Assembly (NCBI GenBank): GCA_026214975.1
Contig: JAOBSW010000384.1
Location: forward strand, 1-64,000
Reading direction: 5' to 3'
DNA: 64,000 nucleotides
From: Gentiana macrophylla
Lineage: Eukaryota; Streptophyta; Magnoliopsida; Gentianales; Gentianaceae
Shown: piece by piece, positions 11,990 through 22,507 of the stretch
Numbering within the stretch: position 1 is the stretch's first letter
Layout of the letters: each line of letters starts with the position of its first letter
Notes under the pieces: generated by a model
Database searches by the model: none
Told to the model about the DNA's origin: nothing
Seen by the model: the letters and a program-made list of their open reading frames with translations, nothing else
Translations under genes and position numbers: made by a program

Positions 11990-12043
11990 AACATCATGGA
12001 TTTCTAAAAAGAAAAGTCTTGTGTTTAAATCAAGCATTAAATC
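11990..12043 (+). pseudogene. Copia D, RNase H fragment left of the nested insertion
   Basis: The translation ATGGATTTCTAAAAAG... gives WISKKKSLVFKSSI, matching the copia RNase H phrase that normally reads ISWSSKKQ..V.RSSTEAEYR. It is interrupted at 12,043 by copia A, and the same gene resumes at 26,420. Copia A therefore landed inside an older copia RNase H gene. Confidence 0.6.
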
Positions 12044-12349
12044 CGTTACAGTATACCTGCTGAAGGGATGTTGAATGCACGAACAGCTGAGTGTGGAAGA
12101 CTAAGCATACCATATATTGACTAAGCGGTTTTATGAGATAGTCAGTATATGAGAGTTGAATAGATAACGGTTATTTAGTTAGATTCTGTTACAACCGTTT
12201 GTAACTTACTCTTAACTGATTCATGAGGTGTATGAAGCTATCAACACCCCATGATCAATAGCATTTTAACTTTACATATTGATTATTATTTGAATAAAAA
12301 AATTCACACATTTTCTTCTTTTTTTGTTTGTACTTTACAAACTTCTACA
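12044..12349 (+). repeat. 5' LTR of copia A
   Basis: This is a 306-bp LTR. It starts CGTTACA, where the partner has TGTTACA, so the terminal T is mutated. It ends CTTCTACA. Confidence 0.85.
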
Positions 12350-12362
12350 TGGTATCAAAGCC
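12350..12362 (+). promoter_or_regulatory. Primer-binding site of copia A (initiator tRNA-Met type)
   Basis: TGGTATCAAAGCC directly follows the LTR. It is complementary to the 3' end of plant initiator tRNA-Met apart from one position (consensus TGGTATCAGAGC), as is common in copia elements. Confidence 0.8.
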
Positions 12363-12558
12363 GAAACATGAGAGTTTCTGATGCTTTTCAGCGTTTATTT
12401 CTAATTTGTTGGAGAATCTTGAGAGAATTCTTCACTTTTGTTGAGTTTTCCACAGTTTCTTGAGAACAAATTGCTATTATTATTTCTGTTTCAATCAATT
12501 CTTGATTATTTGTTGTGTTTGGTACTGAAAACAGGTGTTCTTTGAGTTCTTGATAGCC

Positions 12559-13430
12559 ATGGCAGCTAAAAAACAAGAATTAAGCCCATCTAGTCCATTA
12601 TATATTCATCCTAATGAGAATAAATCATTGGTACTTATTCAGCCATTGATGAGTGGAAACAATTATAATTCATGTATATGGGTTGATCACCAAAAAATTT
12701 TGGCTTCATAGATGGCACAATTAAAAGGCCAAAAGCGGTCTGTAGATTTATTCGCATGGAGGCAATGTGATACAATGGTGACATCTTGGATTTTGAATTC
12801 TGTAGAGAACACCCTTGCGCAAAGTTTGATGTATTTCAAGAATGCTTATGCAGTTTGGAAGAATCTTGTTGCTAGATTTTCCAATGTAGATGCATTAAGG
12901 CTCTTGGATATTCGTGAAGAAATGCATCTGTTGAAGCAAGGCACGGATTCTATCAATCAATATTTCTTTGGGAGGTTCATATGATTCTAAGTGTCATATG
13001 ATGGTTCTTTAAGGAATAAATCATGACTATCGGACCTATGCATGTATGTTCATATGATTCTAAGTGTCATTGCAATGCCATCAATACCTTGGTGTATCAT
13101 ATGGAAACTAAACATGTCATGAAGTTTCTTAAAGACTTAATAGATGAATTTGAGCATATGGTTTCCCAGGCAATGCAAATGGTGCCATTCCCTAAGATCC
13201 GTGATGCCTTTGAAATGGCCATTGAATTTGAAAGACAGGAGTTATATGTGGCAAATAAGGCCAAGACTCAAGATTCTACGTTTCTCTTGTCTGAGAAGAA
13301 TGGACAGGGGCAACATCAAGCAGTCAGTAGACCAGGATTTGAACTTGCTGCAAACACTAGACCTAAGAATCCTAAGAATATACAGTGCAGTTTTTGTGGA
13401 TTCAACGGTCATACCGAAGAAACTTGCTGA
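12559..13430 (+). pseudogene. Copia A gag
   Basis: The frame opens at ATG 12,559 (MAAKKQELSPSSPLYIHP), and NYNSCIWVDHQKILAS is then cut by a TAG at 12,711. It goes on through WILNSVENTLAQSLMYF and AVWKNLVARFS, a typical copia gag (retrotran_gag/UBN2 type). A frame break lies near 12,980. The end carries a zinc knuckle CSFCGFNGHTEETC at 13,386-13,427, followed at once by TGA where the family usually continues (KKHGYPPGFK is still readable after it). It is the RNA-packaging protein of the element and is inactive here. Confidence 0.85.
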
Positions 13431-13689
13431 AAAAAGCATGGCTATCCTCCTGGGTTCAAGTCAAAAAGGACTAACTTGGAAGAATAGGACAGTAACCAAA
13501 AGAAGATCAACCCCAGAATAGGTCTGCTGGACCAGGGTTTCCTAATATTACTACACATCAACTTGACAAGTTGATGGATATATTGAGTTCTAATCCTCCT
13601 AGGCATACATGGTTTGTTGTTGTGTAGTCTAATGCAGATAGTAGTCATTGTTCACCAGCCACGGGGACATGTGACTTGAATTTAGTGAG

Positions 13690-15732
13690 ACCTATTCAAT
13701 GGATCTTGGACTTTGGTGCCATAATATCTTTTGATACATTAAGTAATCATAAACCTTCATATGGTATGAAATGGGATAGCCTAAAGGGAATAATGTTTAT
13801 GTTACACATATAGGACAAGTGAGAGTAAATTCTTAGGTGGTCTTACATGAGGTATTTTGCATTCCTAGTTTTAAATACAATTTGTTGTCTTTGCCTTCAT
13901 TGATTAAACATTCCAAAGGTACTACTATTTTTTCTGCTAACAAGTGTATTTTGCAGGACAAGAACGAGAAAGTGATTAGTTAAGTTGAGCTACATGGAGG
14001 CTATATGTCTTAGACCAACTAGTTTGATTTCTACTATTAATGTTGTAGAAAATAATACTTTGTCGATAGGTTAGATGATGATCTTTTATGGCATTCTGAG
14101 ACTAGGACATTTGCTAGATAAGAAGCCGAAAGTTATTAGTTCTCAATCTACTAATGTCAAATTTTGTGAGCATGATCTTTGTTATATTTGTCCTATGTCC
14201 AAGTTAAAGAAAAATTATTTTCCTTTAAGTACTACAAATGTAAATTCTAATTTTGATCTTGTTCATATGAATATTTGGGGCCTTTTGAGGCACCACAACG
14301 TGAATAGACAAGAGTATTTCTTAACTATTGTGGATGATTTTTCTAGATTTACTTGGGTCTTTCTTATGAGACACAAATGAAACTTCCGATCTTGTTAAAT
14401 CTTTTGTTAATTTTTTTCTACTCATTTTAATTAGATCAATAATTTAATTAGAGTCGATAATGCATTTGAGTTTTAACTCTTTGAGTTTTATGATCGACTT
14501 GGAATTATACATGAGATATAGTGTGTGTCGACACTTGAAAGCGAGAATGGAATTGTTGAAAGGAAAAATCAACATCTCTTGAATATTGCTAGGGTTTAAG
14601 ATTCTAGAGTAACTTACTTATTGAGTATGGGGTTTTACGCCTTTTGCATGCTCTCAATTTAATCGATGCAACACCCACACCACTACTGTAGGAAAACACT
14701 CCTCATAAAGTGCATTATGGCACTAAACCAGATTATTCTATGTTCAAAGTTTTTGGTTCCATAGATTTTTCTTGCACACTTCAGTAGAAGAAAACCAAGT
14801 TTGATTCCAGATACAAGACATGTGTCTATCTTAAAAATTCAAACACTTCCAAGGGTTTTATACTCTTGGACATCACCAACAAAGACATCTTTGTTGCTAG
14901 GAATACTCAATTTCATGAGACTTATTTTCCTTTGTTTGAGCAGGTTCTAGGAAAGGCTAGATATATTTCTGATATGCCAGTCCCATTACCAGACATGAAA
15001 ACTTTTGATGAATTGTTGAGTGAGTCAGCAGAGCAGTTAGACATAGGAGCAGATGCAACAAAGGTTTCCAATGAACAGAATGCTATCGTCAGTCAAATAC
15101 ATGCACCTGCACTTGTTCAGTTGAGGAGATCAGCAAGGACAAGAAGAACACCAACCTTTTACCAAGGTGGTGCTCATGCGATTCAAATGCAGACACCACA
15201 TCTACTGAGTGAAGTGATGAATATGGAAAATCTTTCAATAGAGTATGCCAGATATATTAATGCAATTGATTATTCTAGAGAACCTAAGACTTACAATCAA
15301 GTCATCAAACATGATGGGTGGAAGGAATCTATGCAAAAAGAGATTGAAGCTTTACAGAACACTCATACTTGGAAAGTGGTTGATCTACCTACAGTAAAGA
15401 AACCTATTGGATGAAAATGGGTGTAAAAAATGAAGTATAATCATGATGGTTCAGTAGAGAGATACAAGGCAATATTAGTGGAAAAAGGGTATACTTAGAC
15501 ATATGGCATTGATTATCAATAAATATCTTCTCATGTTGTCAAGATTACCTCAACCAGAGCTTTACTAGCAGAAGCAGCAGCTAATAATTGCCATCTTCAT
15601 CAGATGGATGTCAATACAACCTTCTTGCATGTAGATCTATATGATGATGTTTACATATAGCTACCCCCAGGTTTTGCATTAGACAAACCAAATCAAGTTC
15701 GTAGTTTAACAAAATCTTTGTAAGGTTGTTAT
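13690..15732 (+). pseudogene. Copia A pol, 5' part (protease, integrase, start of reverse transcriptase)
   Basis: The protease shows WILDFGA near 13,699, where the catalytic D-S/T-G has become D-F-G. The integrase core is at 14,075-14,600 (CPMSKLKKNYFPL, HMNIWGL, FLTIVDDFSRFTWVFLM). A linker with LVQLRRSARTRRTP is at 15,110-15,160. The reverse transcriptase starts at WKESMQKEIEALQNTHTW (15,318) and continues through HQMDVNTTFLHVDLYDDVYI to VRSLTKSL near 15,720, where copia B interrupts it. In-frame stops occur at several places. Confidence 0.85.
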
Positions 15733-17462
15733 CCTTGATATTTTATGGTTATTCTAGACATAGTCTTTATGAAAGAGAATAGTGTAATCAGATGTCATTC
15801 GGATGATGTCTGAAGAATGTGATTATGATTCATGTGGGTAATACGTATCTTATATAAGATGGCTAAAATTCCCTTTTGGGAAAATGTTATACATTCTAGA
15901 GTATTGACTAAAGCCTAAACATATTGATGTTGTTTGGCTTATGACTATAAATTCCACGAATGATATTATTGTTTATTACTCTCTTTGACTAATTTAGAAA
16001 TAGTCAAGTATACTCAGTGAAGTGCAAAATTCGGAAAGCCCAAAATGTTTGAGCTAGTACGCACATGAGATTGATGAACTACTTAGGAATTAATCTTCAA
16101 TTGGATTGAAGTAATTAATACCTGAAGGGTGTTTCAGAAGTTGTCTAAAAAGGAATTAGATTCTCCCTTGAAGAATACCATTTTGGGATACGCGATCAGA
16201 TCGTGTTTCTAAAATGCAAAACAACACTTTATACGATAATGGTGTAACGTAAGCCATGCGAAGTATCTCTTACCTATTTTGGAATAGTGTTCTTATTCAA
16301 TACATATACTTAACCGAGTTCTAAAGAATGAAAGTTGGATAAATTCCATATCAGATATGAAAGACAATGACATCAAGTCCGTCTTAACCGATGATTTAGG
16401 GTTGTCGTGCTTCTAGTAAGCATGCGATTAATCCGAAAGTCAGGAGCCTAGTACGACATGTGCAACTTTGTGGAATATCTTAGCAAGCATTTGGATATTA
16501 TTTACTTGCCCGTGGGGCAAAAGTGTTTTGAATCCAAATATGCTAATATCTAGAGGAAGTGTTTCTTCCAAAAGAAATAGTGGGAGTAAATGACATCTCA
16601 AAAGGAGTTTGAGAACCACCAAGAGATATTCAACCATTGGAACATGAGCGGCGCGCCGCATAGTGATGAGGTATAAGACACATTTCGGTGCACGAGTACT
16701 CTATGAGTCTGCGGATGACCACAAGCCTGAATAGGCTATTGGTATATTCATATTGAAGAATTAAGATCTCGCAACTTATTCATGAATGCTTGGAAGGAAA
16801 GATTAAGAGATATGGCATGGAGCCATAGTATCTGAAGAAGATTCCATGTAAGACAACCGGGTTATGAACCTAGTTTGATTCACTTGAAAGGAATGTCTCT
16901 AAAAGGTATAAGCAAGTCTTTATGAAAGACTGACATGGGAGGTAATAAGATTACTTGTTTGGCTAAGTTGATAGGCTGAAGGCTACGGGGTGTAAACCTT
17001 GTCATTTCCTTTGTGCTACCAGCTATGCTTAAATCTATTCAGATTGTGCTTGTTGTAGCTACGTATCGTGGCTATATGATAGTGTTGAACACGTTGGGCC
17101 AGTGGCTTGATGTTAATAGATGATAACGTAATGTGTAGCTTTGCTGTGAGATCCATTTGTGGACTCCAACAAGTTCTTCTATATAAGTTCCTTGCATTGA
17201 TAATTCAAAGAGTTTGATTTCATCAAGACAAAAGATATGCCTTATGTGTAGAAGGGTTAGTGGGAGTGTCACGAGGTTTTTGAGCAAGGTATCGGATATC
17301 CTTCTCTGAACCGACACCCTATGTCACAGTCAATTAATGTTTGGTAGTTCAAGGCCTTTACGAAAGTCCTTGGAAGTAGCAGTTCTTATTTTGGAAATAA
17401 GAATCTATAGTGATAGATTTATATACTGCTTTATTATCACAGTTCACCTGCATTGATGAGAT

Positions 17463-18866
17463 TGTTGGTCATAGAGATGGGTGAGAATATAGTCAGAGGG
17501 GGGTGAATGACTATATTGGAGTTTCAAAAACTTTTCTTATTTTTAAAATATTTTGGGCAGCGGATAAGTCCATTCTTATAAGTTGTTTTAAAGTAGGTTA
17601 AACACACATAGAGTATTAATGAGCAATGATATTGAGCTATTTGTAAAGTAAAGTCTGATAAGTAAATCAACACAAAGGTTTATAGTGGTTCAGGGTGGTG
17701 TAATCCCTTAGTCCACTCTTCTCCTGTGATGATTGGAGGAATTCATCATTGCCTTTCACCAATAAAATAGCATTATTGCCCTTGGCTACACAAGCTTCAC
17801 AATCTCAAGACTATCACTCCCTGGCTACAAAAGCTTCAGTGACTCAGTCTTCCACACTGCTCCTTGAGAACAAATCCTTCAACAGCTATCACAGAGGATG
17901 CAATTCCTTCTCAGACAATCTGATTTAATTGTTGCAAACTTGTGTGAATAAGATTCACAAAGGGTAGATCAATCTCAGTGCTTGATGTAGATTTGTAGCT
18001 CTAAATACTGAGTTGATCTCTAGATATTTCCTTACAAGTTCAGAAAGAAGTCTTTTGAAATTGACAAAGTTTCTGCACTTTTGGTATTCTGTGTTTCTTT
18101 TATATTCTGTCAATGCCTTGTATTTATAGCCATGATCTCCTTGATTTGAAAATTCGTCCGTTGGCTATTTAATGCTGAGAATAATCCTTGAATCTTCCTT
18201 GATTTTATTCTCCTTATTTCAGTGATCCGGATTTTCTTCAAACGTTCATCATAAAATCCGTCATTGATTGATTCTACATTAATTGCTTGATCTCCTTATT
18301 TAACGTTCAGAATCAATTGCAGATAGCATACTTCACTTACCTATTTCTCAACTTGGCTATTGCTTGGCGGTATAGTGATTCTGCTTATAAGATGTTACTT
18401 GAGTGTTGAGGTTCTCTTCACCATTCTTCTTGATAGTCAGCCGGTAGAGCCTTCACTTAGCCGGTTTACTATTTTTCTACATTGATATTTCAATGTCTAA
18501 GTTTGCTTGTTCTTCACTGATCCTTGATTTGGGTGAGATCATTGTACACCATATTGAAATAATAGATTCCATCACTTGTAAAAAGTCTTAGACTTACCCA
18601 AGGTCATCACAGACTACCCTGGTTGTAAGTCAGCCCATACGTCTTTACTTTACTATGCTGGTTCCTAGGCTGTTTTCACTAAGCTGTTCCAAGGATTTTA
18701 CTGAGCCGTCCTACCAGTCTATTACAGTGCTTGTCTAACTGAACTTATACAACATGTCAGACTTCTAAGTAAAGCCTATTCAAACATCACTGATCATTAG
18801 ACTTATTTCAGGCTTGCTATAACAGCTAGTATGGTCATCATCAAAACAAATAAAATATTCCTAACA
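17463..18866 (-). repeat. 3' LTR of mini-Sirevirus C
   Basis: This 1,404-bp LTR starts TGTTGGTC and ends CCTAACA on the plus strand. Its length equals that of the E2 LTRs (1,405 and 1,403 bp). Conserved blocks such as GGTGTAATCCCTTAGTCCACTCTTCTCCTGTGATGA (in part) recur in the partner. Confidence 0.9.
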
Positions 18867-18899
18867 ATTTCACCCTTTTTGATGATGCCAAAACCCTCA

Positions 18900-20302
18900 T
18901 AAGCCTAAACATAAATGAACATTTTCATATGATAAAAATAATAAAACTCAAAAATTTTATTCATCCACGAAGGGCATAAGTTAATCAAGGGATCCAAAAA
19001 TAGAACCATATTACAACTACAATTTGTTTAGATTTTTCTTGTACCTTTAAACTTTCTAGTTTGAATCTCTTCCATGTCCTTCAAGTCAATCTTTGGAGAC
19101 TTCCATTTCCAATATTCCAATGCAGTGTTGAAGAAGAGACCTAGGGATTCTTTTTTGTTGTAGAGCTTGTTGAAATCTGTCATAGTCTCATGTGCTTGTG
19201 GCTCTCCAAAATATTTTTCCAGTCTGCCATTTGCTTCATCAATTGTGGGTCTGCAAACATCAGATCCTTGTATATTACCCATTGTTGCCGAGGATTCAAC
19301 CTGCCCAGAGGTTTGAAAATTTTCACCATGTTGTTGAACACCTCTTGTCTTTCACTAGACTACTCATCTGGCCCCTTTGCAGTGAGAGATACTGATTGGT
19401 TTGCTCTGCTGCATGAGCCAGATGCTCCTTCCCCATTTCCTTGCTTTAGAGAAGCATATTCTCTTTTCACATCATTGTACATATTTCCCATGTCTATTCT
19501 TGAATCTGTCAAACCTTTTGATCAACAATGCCACTTGCTCTTTCAGTTCTTGAGTCTCGTTGTTGGTTGACTCCACTATTTTGCTTTGTTGGGGTGCTAC
19601 CAGTGCACTGGGCTTGTTTCACTCTACTGGTGCACCTTCCTCATTGTTCAATTTGAATTCCTGAACTTTCAATTGTGACATTAAGGTCAATGTGTCAGTG
19701 TGGGCAAGATCCAATGCGCCTTTACGCACTGACGCAATGATCTTCCATCTTTCAGGTAGACCTCTCAAGATTTTCAAGAAGACTTATTTTTGAGGATATT
19801 TATGACCAAGTTGTTGCAGTTCACTGATGATGCTTGAGAACATGTTATCCATTTGATCCACAGATTCACCGGTCTTCATTTTGAAGTTTTCAAACTTCTG
19901 TTTTGCAACAGGTAGTTTTTTTTATTTGATTTCCTCTGATCCTGCATTGACAAGGGCCAATTTATCCCACATAGCTTTTGCAGTTTTGCAATCTTTAATT
20001 CTCATGAACATGTTACTATCCAGAGTCTTCTAGATCATATCTTTTGAAACAAAATCGAGATTTGCTCTTCTTCTATCATCTTTGGTCCAATCTTTCTTAG
20101 GATTTTCTTTTTCCTTTCCTTGATCTGCACCTATGGATATCGCAGTCATGATCTTGATTGGGACATCATTGATAACATCCAGCATCTCTTCATAAGTTGC
20201 TGCAAGATGAGACACCATTCTTATTTTATATTCATCAAAATTATTGACATTGAATACAGGTACTTTAGACATGAAATTTGAAGAATCCATAGTCACAGAC
20301 AA
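18900..20302 (-). pseudogene. Gag start and third-ORF remnant of mini-Sirevirus C
   Basis: The gag start reads from 20,302 down to 20,030 (MSVTMDSSNFMSKVPVFNVN, then FDEYKIRMVSHLAA, EEMLDVINDVPIKI). E2 gag at 44,140 has MDSSNFLSKVHVSNVN and FDEYKIRMMSHLSA, so they are close relatives. More decayed gag follows at about 19,650-20,000 (WDKLALVNAG on the minus strand). A frame at 19,282-19,028 (GNIQGSDVCRPTIDEAN...) occupies the third-ORF position and has no clear family match. Protease, integrase and reverse transcriptase are missing. Confidence 0.75.
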
Positions 20303-20420
20303 ACAGGTGTATATGTGTAAAACATAGATTTGAAAACTAATTTGAAAGTATGTGATCTCCTTGTTACCAGAATCATATCTGAACAGGTTCTGATACTAGG
20401 CACACTGCTCCGATACCAAT

Positions 20421-21756
20421 TGTTGGTCCCAGAGAAGGGTTAGAATATACTCAGAGGGGGTGAATGACTATATTGGAGTTTCAAAAGCTTAGCATTGAAA
20501 TGTTGTAAAGTAAAATGCAGTAAGTAAATGAACACAAAGGTTTATAGTGGTTTAGGGTGGTGTAATCCTTTAGTCCACTCTTCTCCTGTGATGATTGGAG
20601 GAATTCACTATTGTCTTTCACCAATACAATAGTATGATTGTCCTTGGCTACACAAGCTTCACGATCTCAAGACTATCACACCCTAGCTACAAAAGCTTCA
20701 GTGACTCAGTCTTCCACACTGCTCCTTGAGAACAAAACCTTCAGCAGCTTTCACAAAGGATGTAATTCCTTCTCAGACAATCTGATTCAATTGCTGCAAA
20801 CTGGTGTGAATAACATTCACAAAGGGTAGATCAATCTCAGTTTTTTATGTAGATTTGTAGCTCTGAATACTATGTTGATCTCCAGATATGTATTTACAAG
20901 TTCAGAAAGAAGGCTTTTGAAATTGACAGAGATTATGCACTTTTTGTATTCTGTATCGTGTGTTTCTTGTATATTCTGTCAATGCCTTCTATTTATAGCC
21001 ATGATCTCCTTGATTTGAAAATTTGTCCATTGGCTATTTAATACTGAGAATAATACTTGATTTAATCCTTGATTCTTCCATGATTTTATTCTCCTTAATT
21101 TCAGAGATCCGGATTTTCTTCAAACGCTCATCATAAAATCCGTCCTTGATTGATTATGCATTAATTGCTTGATCTCCTTATTTAACATTGAGAATCAAGC
21201 TGTAGATAACATACTTCTCTTTTGTTTCTCAACATGGTACATGCTTGACCGGTATAGTGATTACGCTTATAAGTCGTTACTTGGTGTTGAGAGTTTCTCC
21301 TCACCATTCTTCTTGATAGTCCGCGGTAGAGCCTTCACTTAGCCGGTTTACTATTTTTCTTTCTACATTGATATTTCAATGTCTAAGTTTGCTTATTCTT
21401 TATTGATCCTTGATTTATGTGAGATCGAGTGTACACCATATTGAAAGAATAGATTCCATCACTTATAATAAGTCTTAGACTTACCCAAGGTCATCACAGA
21501 CTTCCCTGGTTGTAAGTCAGTCCATATGTCTTTACTTTACTCCGCTGGTTCCTTGGTTGTCTTCATTGAGCTGTTCCAAGGATTTTATTGAGCCGCCCTA
21601 CCGGATTTATTACGATTGCTTGTGCAATTTGAATTTATACAACATGTCGACTTCTAAGTAAAGCCTATTAAAACATTATTTGGTCATTAGATTTATTTCG
21701 GGCTTGCTATAACGACTAGTATGGCCATCACCAAAACAAATAAAATGTTTCTAATA
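20421..21756 (-). repeat. 5' LTR of mini-Sirevirus C
   Basis: This 1,336-bp LTR begins TGTTGGTCCCAGAGAAGGG and ends CTAATA, with the terminal CA changed to TA. The GAGAT target copy follows directly. Confidence 0.9.
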
Positions 21757-22507
21757 GAGATGCTAAAAGAGTTTATCATAGATCACATCAAGAGTGCTTT
21801 GCTAGCTAGTATTCTCGGGATCTATCTATGACAGACGTTAGTCTGAAGATGAGTGAAAGATGATACTTATGGAAGGTTCCATTTGCTACTGCAATAGGGT
21901 CCATCATAAGAGTTGTGCTAGATTTTCATACTCCATGAAGAGTCATGAGCAAGTATGAAAGTCATTCTAGTAGATGTCGAGAGTATCCTTAAAAGTGTTA
22001 AGGATGGTTTATTAGTTTATTGAAACTTGGAACTGGATAAACGTAGATATACAGATGTATACCCTGAGTCTTATGAAGAGAGTGGGAGCTAAAGTCTGGG
22101 TTTGCAGTCACTTCAATCATGTGATACAGTGAGCTGGAAATTTTCTTAGCTAGAAATCACTGTAGATTCTACAACTGGGCCAAAACACAGTACTGCTTTA
22201 GAGGCGCAACGGGAGCAGTACATGGATCTAAGAGGTTCATTCCTGAACCTTGTGTGGTTCTTCAACCTTTACTATATAGCTGATATTGTGGTGGATTCAT
22301 TGCTTGAAGCAAGCACCAGGGTCTCGTCAGAGATTCATGTGTGTGTTGAGGCGGTTCCATCTGACTTGGTCATTTGGAGAATGATATGAAGATAGTCTGA
22401 GTCCCCACGGATAGTGATACATTCATGCTTAGGGCTGGTTAAAAGTATTGCATGAGATTCTTGTGTTTCAACTTGGTCTTGTGTGTACGAGTGATTGGTT
22501 TTAGGCC

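Larger units (their letters stand above)
17463..21756 (-). mobile_element. Mini-Sirevirus C, a 4.3 kb non-autonomous element
   Basis: Two LTRs on the minus strand (20,421-21,756 and 17,463-18,866) enclose 1.55 kb. Target duplications GAGAT at 17,458-17,462 and 21,757-21,761 are identical. The reverse complement of 20,407-20,419 is the primer-binding site TTGGTATCGGAGC. The polypurine tract lies at about 18,867-18,885 (read AAAAAGGGTGAAAT on the minus strand). Only a gag start and a piece of the third ORF remain; pol is absent. LTR and gag match E2, so C is a deletion derivative of the E2 family that would need E2-like proteins to move. Confidence 0.92.

Noticed and set aside
15727..15760. 5' LTR start of copia B (TGTTATCC)
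   Set aside because: The sequence after it does not match the LTR at 22,519, so it is only the insertion edge.
17821..17960. Paired open frames around 17,820 and 20,640 (SVTQSSTLL-like)
   Set aside because: They are corresponding parts of the two LTRs of mini-Sirevirus C read on the wrong strand.
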